NCBI RefSeq assembly: GCF_001676875.1
Contig: NZ_JYKA01000002.1
Location: forward strand, 186,001-250,000
Source: Chromobacterium subtsugae
GTDB taxonomy: Bacteria > Pseudomonadota > Gammaproteobacteria > Burkholderiales > Chromobacteriaceae
Direction: 5' to 3'
DNA length: 64,000 bases
The notes under the pieces are model-generated. The model was given only the letters and a program-made list of their open reading frames with translations, did no database searches and was not told the DNA's origin. Each line of letters starts with the position of its first letter. Position 1 is the first letter of the stretch. Shown in pieces: positions 9,683 to 19,536 of the stretch. A program made the position numbers and the translations under genes.

Positions 9683-9767
9683 AATGCCTGGCGATCAACG
9701 ACCCAGGCCCCGCTCAGGGAGCCAAGCGGGAGGTGTGAACACCTGCTGTTTAGGCGGCAAGCCGGGC

Positions 9768-10388
9768 TTAAAGTTCCTCCGCCGGCGGGAGCTGCGGCTC
9801 CAGCGCGTCGAACCAGCCCTTCACCACCTGCTCCACCTCCTCCACTCCAGTCTTCTTCAGGCTGGAGAACATCTGCACGCTGACCGACGGATAGTCGGCC
9901 AGTTCGCGCTTCACCAGCGCCAGCACCTTGCTCTGCTCCTGGCGCGACATCTTGTCGGCCTTGGACAGCAAGATGTGCACCGGACGGCCGGCGACGCGGA
10001 AAAATTCCAGCATTCGTCGATCCAGCTCCTTCAATGGGTGGCGAGCGTCCATAATCAACAGAAGGCCGATCAGGCTCTGGCGCGTCTGCAGGTAGCGGCC
10101 CAGCAGCTCCACCCAGTGGGCGCGCACCGCTTCCGGTACTTCGGCGTAGCCATAGCCGGGCAGATCCACCAGAAAACACTCGTCTCCCAGCTCGAAGAAG
10201 TTGATATGCTGGGTGCGTCCGGGCGTTTTCGACACATAGGCCAGCCGGGTGCGGTTGGCCAGCGTGTTGATGGCGCTGGACTTGCCCGCGTTGGAGCGTC
10301 CCACGAATGCGACCTCGGCGCGGGTGGCCGGCAGGTCTTTCATGTGGTTGACGGTGGTATAAAATCGGGCGTTCTGAAAAATCGACAT
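9768..10388 (-). CDS. engB: EngB/YihA, ribosome biogenesis GTPase
   Basis: A 206-residue TRAFAC GTPase. It has P-loop GRSNAGKSS, switch region [12 protein letters not shown]3 DLPGYG and G4 SKAD. EngB acts in late large-subunit assembly. Length and motif order are normal. It is divergent from the cytochrome c4 gene with about 90 nt between starts, and a terminator hairpin lies downstream. Confidence 0.94.
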   Translation of the reverse strand: MSIFQNARFYTTVNHMKDLPATRAEVAFVGRSNAGKSSAINTLANRTRLAYVSKTPGRTQHINFFELGDECFLVDLPGYGYAEVPEAVRAHWVELLGRYLQTRQSLIGLLLIMDARHPLKELDRRMLEFFRVAGRPVHILLSKADKMSRQEQSKVLALVKRELADYPSVSVQMFSSLKKTGVEEVEQVVKGWFDALEPQLPPAEEL

Positions 10389-10427
10389 GGTAGTAAGGTT
10401 GAAATCAGTTGGTATAGAATAACAGGT

Positions 10428-10455
10428 TTGGAATTGCTACTTTTACAGATATTTT
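10428..10455 (+). promoter_or_regulatory. Possible sigma70 promoter for cytochrome c4
   Basis: TTGGAA at 10428-10433 and TATTTT at 10450-10455 are separated by 16 nt, about 25 nt before the cytochrome gene start. The match is moderate and judged by eye only. Confidence 0.35.
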
Positions 10456-10480
10456 AGGGCAACGCCCTAAAGGAGCGACC

Positions 10481-11095
10481 ATGAGACGTAAAATGCTGTT
10501 GGCGATGGCAACCCTAACCCTGGCCGGCTCCGCGCTGGCGGCGGCTCCGGCGGCCAAGGGGGACCCGGCAAAAGGCAAGCAGATCGTGGATACCGTCTGC
10601 GCGGCCTGCCACGGCGCGGACGGCAACAGCGTCGCGGCGGCCAATCCCTCCCTGGCCGGCCAGAACCCGCAGTATCTGTATAGCCAGTTGAAGGCGTTCA
10701 AGAGCGGCGAACGCAAGAATCCCACCATGTTCGGCATGAGCGCCGGCCTGTCCGACGACGACATGCGCAACCTGGCCGCCTATTTCAGCCAGCAAAAACC
10801 GAAAGAGCGCGAAGCGGCCGACAAGCAGCAGATGCCGCTGGGCGCCAAGATCTACCGCGTCGGCAACGCCTCCACCCACGTGCCGGCCTGTATGTCCTGC
10901 CACGGACCGGCCGGCAAGGGCCTGCCCGACCAGTTCCCGCGCCTGGGCAGCCAGCACGCCGGCTACGTCGCCAAGCAGCTGGCCGACTTCAAGGCCGGCA
11001 CCGACCGCAAAAACACCATCATGGCCGACATCGCCAGCCGCATGACCGATGCCGAGATGAAGGCGGTTTCCGAATACATCTCCGGCCTGCGCTGA
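10481..11095 (+). CDS. Dihaem cytochrome c4
   Basis: A 204-residue exported protein with a signal peptide (cleavage near SALAAAP). Two c-type haem domains are visible: CAACH near residues 43-47 and CMSCH near 133-137, each followed by a Met-containing C-terminal segment. Cytochrome c4 carries electrons from the bc1 complex to terminal oxidases in the periplasm. The next two genes encode the haem-ligation machinery that matures such proteins, although a terminator lies between them. Confidence 0.92.
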   Translation: MRRKMLLAMATLTLAGSALAAAPAAKGDPAKGKQIVDTVCAACHGADGNSVAAANPSLAGQNPQYLYSQLKAFKSGERKNPTMFGMSAGLSDDDMRNLAAYFSQQKPKEREAADKQQMPLGAKIYRVGNASTHVPACMSCHGPAGKGLPDQFPRLGSQHAGYVAKQLADFKAGTDRKNTIMADIASRMTDAEMKAVSEYISGLR

Positions 11096-11184
11096 GCCGT
11101 GACGCCAGCCGCCGGCCAGCCGCGCGCCGCATGCCCGCCATGCGGCCCGGCGCGCCGACGCAACTTTGCCGACCAGGCGCGTTC

Positions 11185-11217
11185 AAAAGGGAAGCTCCGG
11201 ACCGGCTTCCCTTTTTG
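11185..11217 (+). terminator. Cytochrome c4 terminator
   Basis: A stem of AAAAGGGAAGC paired with GCTTCCCTTTTT, with inner TCCGG/CCGG pairing and a T tract, lies between the cytochrome c4 and resB genes. Confidence 0.8.
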
Positions 11218-11229
11218 TGTTAGCTATTC

Positions 11230-13248
11230 ATGACAAACCATCGCCGCAACACCACTCGCCGAGCGCTGTACGAACTGTTCAGCTCGATGCGCTTCGCCAT
11301 CGGTCTTCTGACCATCCTGGCCATCGCCTCCATCATCGGCACCGTGCTCAAGCAAAACGAGCCCTACCCCAACTACGCCTTCGAGTTCGGCCAGTTCTGG
11401 TTCCAGGCCTTCGAACAGCTTGGATTGTTCGACGTCTACCATTCCGCCTGGTTCCTGACCATCCTGGTCTTCCTGGTGCTGTCGCTGACCCTGTGCGTGC
11501 TGCGCAACGGCCCCGGCTTCATCAAGCAGATGCGCTCCTACCGCGACAAGGCCGGCGAAAGCTCGCTGGCGGCCATGTCGCACAGCCAGGCCCTGGAGGC
11601 CGAGGCCGCCGACCCGCAGACGCTGGCGGCCTACCTGCAAGCGCAGGGCTACCGGCTGCGCCAGCGCGAACAGGCCGACGGCAGCCTGCTGATCGCCGCC
11701 AAAAAAGGCGCCGCCGGCAAGCTTGGCTACTTCTTCGCCCACATCGCGCTGATCGTGATCTGCGTCGGCGGCCTGATGGACGGCAACGTGCCGCTTAAGC
11801 TCGGCATCCTGGCCGGCCGGCTGGTGCCCGAGACCCGCAACATCCCGCAGGCGCAGATTCCCGAGCACAGCCGGCTGCCGGTCACCAACCTGTCCTTCCG
11901 CGGCAACGTCAACATCGCCGAAGGCAAGAGCGCCGACGTCGGCTTCATCGACTCCGGCAACGGCTACCTGGTGCAGGATCTGCCCTTCGTCGTCACGCTG
12001 AAGAAATTCCATGTCGACTACTACAGCAGCGGCATGCCCAAGCTGTTCGCCAGCGACATCGTGGTGACCGACAAGGCCAGCGGCAAGAGCACCGCCGCCA
12101 CGGTCAAGGTCAACCACCCGCTGATCGTCGACGGCGTCGCCATCTACCAGTCCTCGTTCGGCGACGGCGGCTCGCCGCTGCTGTTCCGCAAGTGGAACCT
12201 GGAGCAGCCGCAGGCCGCGCCGGAGCCGTTGCGGGCGGTGTCGCTGGCCAGCCAGCCGCTGCAGGCCGGCGGCAAGGACTACACGCTGGAATTGGGCGAG
12301 CTGCGGGTGTTCAACATCGAGAACGTCGGCAAGCCCGGCGCCGCCGACCCCACCTTGCTGCAGCGCATGCACGACGCGCGCGAAGTGAAGCAGAGCAAGG
12401 AGCTGAAGAACTTCGGCCCGTCGATCAGCTTCAAGCTGCGCGACAAGCAGGGCCAGGCAGTGGAATACATGCATTACATGTCGCCGATCCAGCAGGACGG
12501 CGCCAGCTACCTGATGGCCGGCGTGCGCAGAACCCCGGCCGAGCCCTTCCAGTACCTGCGCCTGCCGCTGGACGACGACATGGGCCTCGAACGCTTCATG
12601 CGCCTGTACGCGGCGCTGCGCGACCCGACGCTGTACGACGCCATCGCCGAACGCGCCACCCGCCAGGCGATGCAGGGCGGCAAGCCGGACGAGAAACTGG
12701 CGCGCGACTTCAAGGACGGCATCAAGGTGATGCTGCAGCGCTTCGCCGACGGCGGCTTCGCCGGCCTGGAACAATTCCTGGAAAAGCAGGTGCCGGCCGA
12801 CAAGCGCCAGGCGGTGGCGCAGACCTATATCCGCATCCTGCAGACCGCGGTGGTGGACGTGATGGCGGTGGCCGACGAAAAAGCCGGCGCCAAGCCGCTA
12901 GCCGCCGACGCCGCGCATTACCGCTTCCTGCTGGACGGCCTGGTGGCCAGCAGCGGCCTGCGCGACTACGGCGCGCCGGTCTTCCTGCAGCTGGACAGCT
13001 TCGACCAGGTGCAGTCGTCCGGCCTGCAGCTGACGCGCTCGCCGGGCAAGACCCTGGTCTATCTCGGTTCGATCTTGCTGGTGCTGGGCATCGTGCTAAT
13101 GTTCTATGTGCGCGAACTGCGCCTGTGGGTGCGCATCCACGGCCGCCAGCTCAGGGTGGCGATGACCTCAAACCGGCATAACCGCGATCTCGACCGCGAC
13201 TTCCAGCGTCATCTAGACGCCATCAAACAGCTGACACGGGGATCATGA
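11230..13248 (+). CDS. resB: ResB, cytochrome c biogenesis (system II) protein
   Basis: A 672-residue membrane protein. Hydrophobic segments lie near residues 17-35, 72-92 and 165-185, with a large periplasmic region and a final helix near 610-630 (LVYLGSILLVLGIVLMFYV). The opening FSSMRFAIGLLTILAIASIIGT is characteristic of ResB/Ccs1. With CcsB it forms the complex that moves haem out and attaches it to CxxCH apocytochromes. The stop overlaps the ccsB start by 4 nt. Confidence 0.93.
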   Translation: MTNHRRNTTRRALYELFSSMRFAIGLLTILAIASIIGTVLKQNEPYPNYAFEFGQFWFQAFEQLGLFDVYHSAWFLTILVFLVLSLTLCVLRNGPGFIKQMRSYRDKAGESSLAAMSHSQALEAEAADPQTLAAYLQAQGYRLRQREQADGSLLIAAKKGAAGKLGYFFAHIALIVICVGGLMDGNVPLKLGILAGRLVPETRNIPQAQIPEHSRLPVTNLSFRGNVNIAEGKSADVGFIDSGNGYLVQDLPFVVTLKKFHVDYYSSGMPKLFASDIVVTDKASGKSTAATVKVNHPLIVDGVAIYQSSFGDGGSPLLFRKWNLEQPQAAPEPLRAVSLASQPLQAGGKDYTLELGELRVFNIENVGKPGAADPTLLQRMHDAREVKQSKELKNFGPSISFKLRDKQGQAVEYMHYMSPIQQDGASYLMAGVRRTPAEPFQYLRLPLDDDMGLERFMRLYAALRDPTLYDAIAERATRQAMQGGKPDEKLARDFKDGIKVMLQRFADGGFAGLEQFLEKQVPADKRQAVAQTYIRILQTAVVDVMAVADEKAGAKPLAADAAHYRFLLDGLVASSGLRDYGAPVFLQLDSFDQVQSSGLQLTRSPGKTLVYLGSILLVLGIVLMFYVRELRLWVRIHGRQLRVAMTSNRHNRDLDRDFQRHLDAIKQLTRGS

Positions 13249-14393
13249 TGGAACTGGCAACTTCTTCCTTTGCACGCACGCCGCTGTGGAAGCGGCTCTC
13301 GCTGTGGGACGGCGCCTACGCGCTGCTGATCCTGCTGGCCGCCGGTTACAGCTTCCGGCTGTATCACCAGGACATGGACGTCTACGAGCAGGGCATCCTG
13401 GCCGGATCGGCGCTGGGCCTGATCGCGCTGGGCTGGTTCTGGCAATCCTGGCGCTGGTTCTTCCCGCTGGCCGGCGGCGCCGCCTTGCTCGGCATCGCCG
13501 ACTACCAGCACGATCTGGCCCGCGGCCAGACCGCGTTCTGGCTGAAGTTCGCGCTGGCCAGCCAGTCGGCCATCATGTGGATGTGCACGCTGTTCTTCCT
13601 GGCCACCGCCGTCTACTGGCTGGGGGTGGCGCGGCGCTCCGACCTGCTGCTGCGCATGGGGCGCGGCCTGACTTGGGCGGCGGCGGCGATGGGCTTGGCC
13701 GGCCTGTTCGTGCGCTGGTACGAGAGCTATCTGATCGCGCCGGACGTCGGCCACATCCCGGTGTCCAACCTGTACGAAGTGATGGTGCTGTTCTGTCTGA
13801 TCACCGCGCTGATGCACCTCTACTACGAGGCGCGCTTCGCCGCGCGCCAGGCCGGCGCGCTGGTGCTGCCGGTGATCTGCGCCACCGTCGGCTTCATCCT
13901 GTGGTACAGCCTGGACCGCCAGGCCCACGAGATCCAGCCGCTGATACCGGCGCTGCAGTCGTGGTGGATGAAGATACACGTGCCGGCCAACTTCGTCGGC
14001 TATGGCTCCTTCGCGCTGGCGGCGATGCTGGGCGTGGGCGAGCTGCTGGTGCTGAAGGGCTGGCTGAAGGACAGGCTGCCCAGCGCCGAGGTGCTGGACG
14101 AGATGATGTACAAGGCCATTTCCGTCGGCTTCCTGTTCTTCACCATCGCCACCATCCTGGGCGCGATGTGGGCGGCGGACGCCTGGGGCGGCTACTGGAG
14201 CTGGGACCCGAAGGAAACCTGGGCGCTGATCGTCTGGCTCAACTACGCCGCCTGGCTGCACATCCGCCTGGTGAAGGGCTGGCGCGGCGCGCCGCTGGCC
14301 TGGTGGTCGGTCGGCGGCCTGCTGGTCACCACCTTCGCCTTCCTCGGCGTCAATATGTTCCTGTCCGGCCTGCACTCGTACGGCGGCCTGTAA
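13245..14393 (+). CDS. ccsB: CcsB/ResC, haem-handling cytochrome c assembly protein
   Basis: A 382-residue polytopic protein. The tryptophan-rich WWD-type motif WGGYWSWDPKETWALIVW lies near residues 308-325 and presents haem in the periplasm. It partners ResB, which overlaps it by ATGA. Starts at 13245 and 13248 are both possible. A terminator follows. Confidence 0.93.
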   Translation: MMELATSSFARTPLWKRLSLWDGAYALLILLAAGYSFRLYHQDMDVYEQGILAGSALGLIALGWFWQSWRWFFPLAGGAALLGIADYQHDLARGQTAFWLKFALASQSAIMWMCTLFFLATAVYWLGVARRSDLLLRMGRGLTWAAAAMGLAGLFVRWYESYLIAPDVGHIPVSNLYEVMVLFCLITALMHLYYEARFAARQAGALVLPVICATVGFILWYSLDRQAHEIQPLIPALQSWWMKIHVPANFVGYGSFALAAMLGVGELLVLKGWLKDRLPSAEVLDEMMYKAISVGFLFFTIATILGAMWAADAWGGYWSWDPKETWALIVWLNYAAWLHIRLVKGWRGAPLAWWSVGGLLVTTFAFLGVNMFLSGLHSYGGL

Positions 14394-14411
14394 TCTTTCC
14401 CAGGCATCATC

Positions 14412-14437
14412 GACGCCCCGTCTGCGCGGGGCGTTTT
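14412..14437 (+). terminator. resB-ccsB terminator
   Basis: The stem ACGCCCCG/CGGGGCGT is followed by TTTT shortly after the ccsB stop. Confidence 0.8.
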
Positions 14438-14526
14438 GCATTTTCCCCGCCCGCGGCGGCGGCATTTGGTATCCTTGTAGCGCTTTTAGCGCTTTTTTAT
14501 CCCTCTAAGGAACGTACTACACCATC

Positions 14527-16107
14527 ATGGACTTATCGTGGCTGTCCGACCCCGCCGCCTGGCTGGGCCTCTTGACGCTGATCATTCTCGAGATCGTGCT
14601 CGGCATCGACAACCTGATTTTCGTGGCCATCCTGGCCGAAAAACTGCCCCCGGAACAACGCGACCGCGCCCGCATCACCGGCCTGTCGCTGGCGCTGCTG
14701 ATGCGCCTCGTCCTGCTGGCCAGCATTTCCTGGCTGGTCACCCTCACCACCCCGCTGTTCTCGATCTGGGGCCAGGGCTTCGCCGGCCGCGACCTGATCA
14801 TGCTGGGCGGCGGCGTGTTCCTGCTGTTCAAGGCAACCACCGAGCTGCATGAGCGGCTGGAAGGCGTGGACGAAGTGAAGGCCAGCGGCCAGCGCGCCTA
14901 CGCCGCCTTCGCCACCGTCGTCGCCCAGATCCTGGTGCTGGACGCGGTGTTCTCGATCGACTCGGTGGTGACCGCCATCGGCATGTCCGAACACCTGCCG
15001 GTGATGATGCTGGCCGTGATCATCGCCATGATCCTGATGATCGCCGCCAGCAAGCCGCTGACCGCCTTCGTCAACGCCCACCCGACCGTGGTGATGCTGT
15101 GCCTGGGCTTCCTCTTGATGATAGGCTTCAGCCTGGTGGCCGACGGCTTCGGCTTCCACATTCCCAAGGGCTATCTGTACGCCGCCATCGGCTTCTCGGT
15201 ATTGATCGAATCGTTCAACCAGGTGGCGCAGGCCAACCGCGTCCGCTACCTCAACCGCAACCAGAGCTTCCGCGAGCGCACCGCCAACGCGGTGCTCAGC
15301 CTGATGGGCACCCGCCTGTCGGAAGCCAAGCCCGAGGCCAAGCCCGAAGTCGGCCCGCAGCCGGTGGAGGAAACCGCCTTCGGCCACAACGAACGCGCGA
15401 TGATACACAGCGTGCTGACGCTGGCCGAGCGGCCGATCCGCGTGATCGCCACCCCGCGCGCCGACATCCACCGGCTGGACCTCAGCCAGCCTGAAGCCGC
15501 CCGCCGCAAGGCGCTGCGCGACAGCCCCTACTCGCGGCTGGTGGTGATACGCGACGGCAGCATAGACGAGCCACTGGGCATCGTCGCGCGCAAGGACCTG
15601 CTGGCGCAGCTCCTGGATGGCGGCCAGCTCGACATCGACGCCGCGCTGCGCCAGCCGCTGGTGCTGCCGGAAACCGTCACCGTGCTGAAGGCGCTGGAGA
15701 GCTTCCGCCAGCACGCCGCCGACATGGCCTTCGTGGTCAACGAGTTCGGCAGCCTGGAAGGCATAGTCACCCAGAAAGACCTCATGGAGGCGATCGCCGG
15801 CGAATTCCCGGAAGAGCACGAACGCCACGAGCTGCCGGCCATCGTGGCCAATGCCGACGGCAGCTACGACGTGGAGGGCAGCCTGGAATTGATGACGCTG
15901 GAGCAATACCTGACGCTAGGCGACTTCGAGGACGAAGACTTCCACACCGTGGCCGGCCTGTTGATGGACTGCCTGGAGCGCATCCCGCGCGAAGGCGACG
16001 AGGTGACGGTGGGCGAATGGAAGCTGCGCGTCACCGCGCAGAAAGGCAACCGCACCGAGCGGGTGCTGATCAGCCCGATCGCCGACGGCTTCGATGCCGC
16101 CATCTGA
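14527..16107 (+). CDS. TerC family membrane protein with CBS and CorC/HlyC domains
   Basis: A 526-residue protein resembling E. coli YoaE/YegH. The TerC membrane domain (about 1-240) has [16 protein letters not shown] and [15 protein letters not shown], whose acidic residues are conserved in the family. Two CBS motifs (about 300-425) and a C-terminal transporter-associated domain (about 440-526, with [19 protein letters not shown]) follow. Metal-ion homeostasis is the usual suggestion, but the substrate is not known. Confidence 0.88.
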   Translation: MDLSWLSDPAAWLGLLTLIILEIVLGIDNLIFVAILAEKLPPEQRDRARITGLSLALLMRLVLLASISWLVTLTTPLFSIWGQGFAGRDLIMLGGGVFLLFKATTELHERLEGVDEVKASGQRAYAAFATVVAQILVLDAVFSIDSVVTAIGMSEHLPVMMLAVIIAMILMIAASKPLTAFVNAHPTVVMLCLGFLLMIGFSLVADGFGFHIPKGYLYAAIGFSVLIESFNQVAQANRVRYLNRNQSFRERTANAVLSLMGTRLSEAKPEAKPEVGPQPVEETAFGHNERAMIHSVLTLAERPIRVIATPRADIHRLDLSQPEAARRKALRDSPYSRLVVIRDGSIDEPLGIVARKDLLAQLLDGGQLDIDAALRQPLVLPETVTVLKALESFRQHAADMAFVVNEFGSLEGIVTQKDLMEAIAGEFPEEHERHELPAIVANADGSYDVEGSLELMTLEQYLTLGDFEDEDFHTVAGLLMDCLERIPREGDEVTVGEWKLRVTAQKGNRTERVLISPIADGFDAAI

Positions 16108-16387
16108 GCATGAGCCGGGGCCGCCGCGGCCCTGGTTTCTCTATGTGCTGCGCTGCGCGGGCGGCGCGCTCTACACCGGCGTCAGCACCGACGTGGCGCG
16201 CCGCTACCGCCAGCACCAGGCCGGCAAGGGCGCGCGCTACACCCGCCTCAACCCGCCCAGCGCCATCGCGCTGGTGATCGAATACCCGGACCGTTCCACC
16301 GCGCTGAAGGCCGAATACGCGTTCAAGCAGCTCTCCGCCGCCGCCAAGCGCGACTTCCTGGCGCGCCACGGCGACGCCGCGGGCTAA
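16094..16387 (+). CDS. GIY-YIG domain protein (YhbQ-like)
   Basis: A 97-residue stand-alone GIY-YIG domain. The first motif reads FLYVLRC and is followed by [27 protein letters not shown], with the usual Tyr and Arg residues, then a late Glu in [11 protein letters not shown]. Small members of this family have nuclease-type folds with unclear cellular roles. Its ATG lies inside the end of the TerC gene (14-nt overlap), so translation is probably coupled. Confidence 0.85.
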   Translation: MPPSEHEPGPPRPWFLYVLRCAGGALYTGVSTDVARRYRQHQAGKGARYTRLNPPSAIALVIEYPDRSTALKAEYAFKQLSAAAKRDFLARHGDAAG

Positions 16388-16522
16388 ACCCGCCTCGCTT
16401 TTCCCTCCCCCTTCCCCGCCGCTGGCCGAACGCCGGCAAGGAGCGGTATATTGAGCGCAGCCAGCCGCATGTCATGCGGCCGCGCCCAGTCTGACCGCCG
16501 CCGAGCAAACCGAGGAGCCCAC

Positions 16523-17452
16523 ATGCCGCGCCCCGTTTTCCGCCTTGCCCCGCTGGCCGCGCTTGCCGCCGGCCTGCTGCTGTCCGCCGCCGCCGCCGGC
16601 GCCGCCGACGCCATCCGCGTCGGCTCCAAGATAGACACCGAGGGCGCGCTGCTGGGCAACCTCATCCAGCAGGTGCTCGAGGCTCACGGCGTCAAAACCG
16701 CCAATCGGCTGTCGCTGGGCAATACCAAGGTAGTGCGCGCCGCCATCGCCGCCGGCGAAATCGACATCTACCCCGAATACACCGGTAACGGCGCCTTTTT
16801 CTTCGCCGACGAGAAAAACCCGGCCTGGAAATCCGCCGCCGCCGGCTACCAGCGCGTCAAGCAGCTGGACTACGACAAGAACCGCATCGTCTGGCTGGCG
16901 CCGGCGCCTGCCAACAACACCTGGACCATCGCGGTGCGCCGCGACCTGGCCGCCGCCAACCATCTGGCCTCGCTGGCAGACCTCCAGCGCTGGCTGGCCA
17001 AGGGCGGCCGCTTCAAGCTGGCGGCCTCGGCCGAATTCATCGAGCGGCCCGACGCGCTGCCGGCCTTCCAACAGGCCTACGGCTTCAAGCTGCGTCAGGA
17101 CCAGCTGCTGACGCTGGCCGGCGGCGACACCTCCGCCACCATCAAAGCCGCCGCCGAGCAAACCTCCGGCGTCAACGCCGCGATGGCCTACGGCACCGAC
17201 GGCCCTCTGGCCGCGCTTGGCCTGACGACGCTGAGCGACCCCAAGGGCGTGCAGCCGGTATACGCGCCGGCGGCCATCATCCGCGCCGACGCGCTGGCGC
17301 GCCAGCCGCAGATCGCCGTCTGGCTCAAGCCGGTGTTCCAGTCGCTGGATGAGGCCACGCTGCAGAAGCTCAACGCCAGCATCGCCCTTGAGGGCCGCGA
17401 CGCGCGCAAGGTGGCGGCCGACTACCTGAAGCGCAAAGGCTTCATCCGATGA
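16523..17452 (+). CDS. osmF: OsmF-type substrate-binding protein of an osmolyte ABC transporter
   Basis: A 309-residue periplasmic protein. A signal peptide of about 28 residues ends in AAAGAADA, then comes IRVGSKIDTEGALLGNLI and IDIYPEYTGNG, typical of the OpuAC/OsmF family that binds glycine betaine-like solutes. The start at 16523 has GAGGAG upstream. The gene order OsmF, permease, ATPase, permease matches the E. coli osmF-yehY-yehX-yehW operon. The ligand is inferred from the family only. Confidence 0.87.
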   Translation: MPRPVFRLAPLAALAAGLLLSAAAAGAADAIRVGSKIDTEGALLGNLIQQVLEAHGVKTANRLSLGNTKVVRAAIAAGEIDIYPEYTGNGAFFFADEKNPAWKSAAAGYQRVKQLDYDKNRIVWLAPAPANNTWTIAVRRDLAAANHLASLADLQRWLAKGGRFKLAASAEFIERPDALPAFQQAYGFKLRQDQLLTLAGGDTSATIKAAAEQTSGVNAAMAYGTDGPLAALGLTTLSDPKGVQPVYAPAAIIRADALARQPQIAVWLKPVFQSLDEATLQKLNASIALEGRDARKVAADYLKRKGFIR

Positions 17453-17465
17453 GGCGCCGCGGCTG

Positions 17466-18611
17466 ATGCGGCTGCGCAACCGGGTTGGCCTGCTGCTGGC
17501 CCTGCTGCTGGCGGCGGGTTTCTGCTGCCCGCTGCTCAGCTATGCCCCCAACCGGCTGCTGAGCGGCCAGGGCCTGTACCTGGCCAGCCTGCCCGGCGCC
17601 GAGGCCGCCCTGTTGCTGGCGGCCGCGTTGCCGCTGGCGCTGGCGCCCTGGCTGCGCCGCTCGGCTGGCAGCCAGCTGTTGCTGGCGCTGTGCGCCTGCC
17701 TGCTGGGCAATGGCCTGCTGTGGGTGGCCGGCCGCGAGGCGCTGCGCCTCGCCGCCGGCGAAGACGCGCTGGCCCGCGTCGCCTTCGGCGCCGGCTTCTG
17801 GCTGCTGCAACTGGCCGCCGGCCTGCAGCTGGCCGAAGCGCTGCGCGGCCTGTCGCCATCACCGGCGCGGCGCGCGCTGATGGTCTGCGCCGCCTGCCTG
17901 CCGGCGCTGGCCATGCTGCTGGGCGGCGCGCTGGACCAACTGGCGCTGCTGCGCGAATACCGCAACTACCAGGACAGCTTCCACCTGGCGCTGCTGCGCC
18001 ACCTGCAACTGGTGTGCTTCTCGGTGCTGCCGGCGGCGCTGCTGGGCGGCGCGCTGGGCCTGGCCGCGTTTCGCCGCCCGCGGGTGGAAGCCTGGCTGTT
18101 CCCGGCGCTGAACGCGCTGCAGACGGTGCCGTCCATCGCCCTGTTCGCGCTGTTGATCGCGCCGCTGGCCTGGCTGGGCCGGCTGTGGCCTCAGTCCGGC
18201 ATCGCCGGGGTCGGCCTGGCCCCGGCGCTGACCGCGCTGACGCTGTACTCGCTGCTGCCGATGGCGCACGGCACCCTGGCCGCGCTGCGCCAGGTGCCGA
18301 CGGCGGCCCGCGACAGCGCGCGCGGCATCGGCATGTCGCCATGGCAGCTGCTGGCGCGGGTGGAGCTGCCGCTGGCGCTGCCGGTGTTTCTCAGCGGCCT
18401 GCGCGTCACCACCGTGCAGGCGGTGGGGCTGGCGGCGGTGGCGGCGCTGATCGGCGCCGGCGGCTTCGGCGCCATCCTGTTCCAGGGCCTGTCCGCCAGC
18501 GCGCCGGACCAGACGCTGCTGGGCGTGCTGCCCATCGCGCTGCTGGCTGCCGCGTGCGACGCCGCGTTCAAGATCGTCATCTCCCGGATGGACCACGCTG
18601 CCCATGATTGA
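17466..18611 (+). CDS. yehY: ABC transporter permease, YehY-like
   Basis: A 381-residue permease with several hydrophobic segments. The C-terminal BPD_transp_1 domain contains LNALQTVPSIALFALL and the ATPase-contact loop DSARGIGMSPWQLLARVELP. The long N-terminal hydrophobic part (about 1-170) matches YehY rather than the short OpuCB type. It begins 13 nt after osmF and overlaps the ATPase gene by 8 nt. Confidence 0.87.
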   Translation: MRLRNRVGLLLALLLAAGFCCPLLSYAPNRLLSGQGLYLASLPGAEAALLLAAALPLALAPWLRRSAGSQLLLALCACLLGNGLLWVAGREALRLAAGEDALARVAFGAGFWLLQLAAGLQLAEALRGLSPSPARRALMVCAACLPALAMLLGGALDQLALLREYRNYQDSFHLALLRHLQLVCFSVLPAALLGGALGLAAFRRPRVEAWLFPALNALQTVPSIALFALLIAPLAWLGRLWPQSGIAGVGLAPALTALTLYSLLPMAHGTLAALRQVPTAARDSARGIGMSPWQLLARVELPLALPVFLSGLRVTTVQAVGLAAVAALIGAGGFGAILFQGLSASAPDQTLLGVLPIALLAAACDAAFKIVISRMDHAAHD

Positions 18612-19536
18612 AATCGCTGGCGTCAACAAAAGCTTCAATGGCTCGCGCGTGGTGGCCGACCTCGACCTGACAGTGGCCGAGGGCGAACTGGCGGTGCTGG
18701 TGGGCACCTCCGGCTCCGGCAAGTCCACCACGCTGAAAATGCTCAATCGGCTGATCGAACCCGACAGCGGCAGCATCCGCGTCGCCGGCCGCGACATCCG
18801 CAGCCAGCCGCCGGAAATCCTGCGCCGCCACATCGGCTACGCCATCCAGTCGGTAGGCTTGTTCCCGCACTGGACGGTGGCGCAGAACGTCGCCGCGGTG
18901 CCGCAGCTGCTCAAATGGCCGCCGGCGCGCATCCGCGCCCGGGTGGAAGAACTGCTGGACGCGCTGCGGCTGCCGGCGCGGGAGTTCGGCCCGCGCTATC
19001 CGCACCAGCTGTCCGGCGGCCAGCAGCAGCGCGTCGGCGTGGCGCGCGCGCTGGCCGCCGACCCCGACGTGCTGCTGATGGACGAGCCGTTCGGCGCGCT
19101 GGACCCGGTGACGCGCGCCAATCTGCAGCAGGAGCTGGCGCGCATCCAGCGGCTGTTCGGCAAAACCGTGATCCTGGTCACCCACGACATCGACGAGGCG
19201 CTGCTGCTGGGCCAGCGCATCGTGGTGATGGACCAGGGCCGCATCGTCCAGCAGGGCGGCGCGCGCGACATCCTGCTGCGCCCGGCCACCGACTTTGTCC
19301 GCCAATTCTTCAACCCGGCCGATGTCGGCGTGCGCCTGCTGGGCCTGGTGCGGGTGGGAGAGCGGATGCGGCCGGGCGAGCGCGCCGACGGCGCGGCCAT
19401 CCGCGCCGACAGCACTCTGCGCGAGGCGCTGTCGGCCTTCGTCGCCCAGGGCGCCGCGGCGCTGCCGGTGGAGGATGGCCAGGGCGCCAGGATAGGCGCG
19501 CTGCGTTTCGACGACCTGCTGGGCCCGCGCGCATGA
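18604..19536 (+). CDS. yehX: ABC transporter ATP-binding protein, YehX-like
   Basis: A 310-residue ATPase. Walker A is GTSGSGKST, the signature is LSGGQQQR and Walker B is VLLMDEPFGALD, followed by the switch His in LVTHDIDEA. A C-terminal segment of about 70 residues may be a degenerate CBS-like regulatory domain, as in OpuCA-type proteins. It energises the YehY/YehW pair and overlaps both neighbours. Confidence 0.9.
   Translation: MIEIAGVNKSFNGSRVVADLDLTVAEGELAVLVGTSGSGKSTTLKMLNRLIEPDSGSIRVAGRDIRSQPPEILRRHIGYAIQSVGLFPHWTVAQNVAAVPQLLKWPPARIRARVEELLDALRLPAREFGPRYPHQLSGGQQQRVGVARALAADPDVLLMDEPFGALDPVTRANLQQELARIQRLFGKTVILVTHDIDEALLLGQRIVVMDQGRIVQQGGARDILLRPATDFVRQFFNPADVGVRLLGLVRVGERMRPGERADGAAIRADSTLREALSAFVAQGAAALPVEDGQGARIGALRFDDLLGPRA

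Noticed and set aside
11224-12774. A 516-codon minus-strand frame opposite resB
   Set aside because: Its His/Gln/Val/Gly-rich composition is typical of antisense frames in GC-rich DNA; the plus strand encodes ResB.
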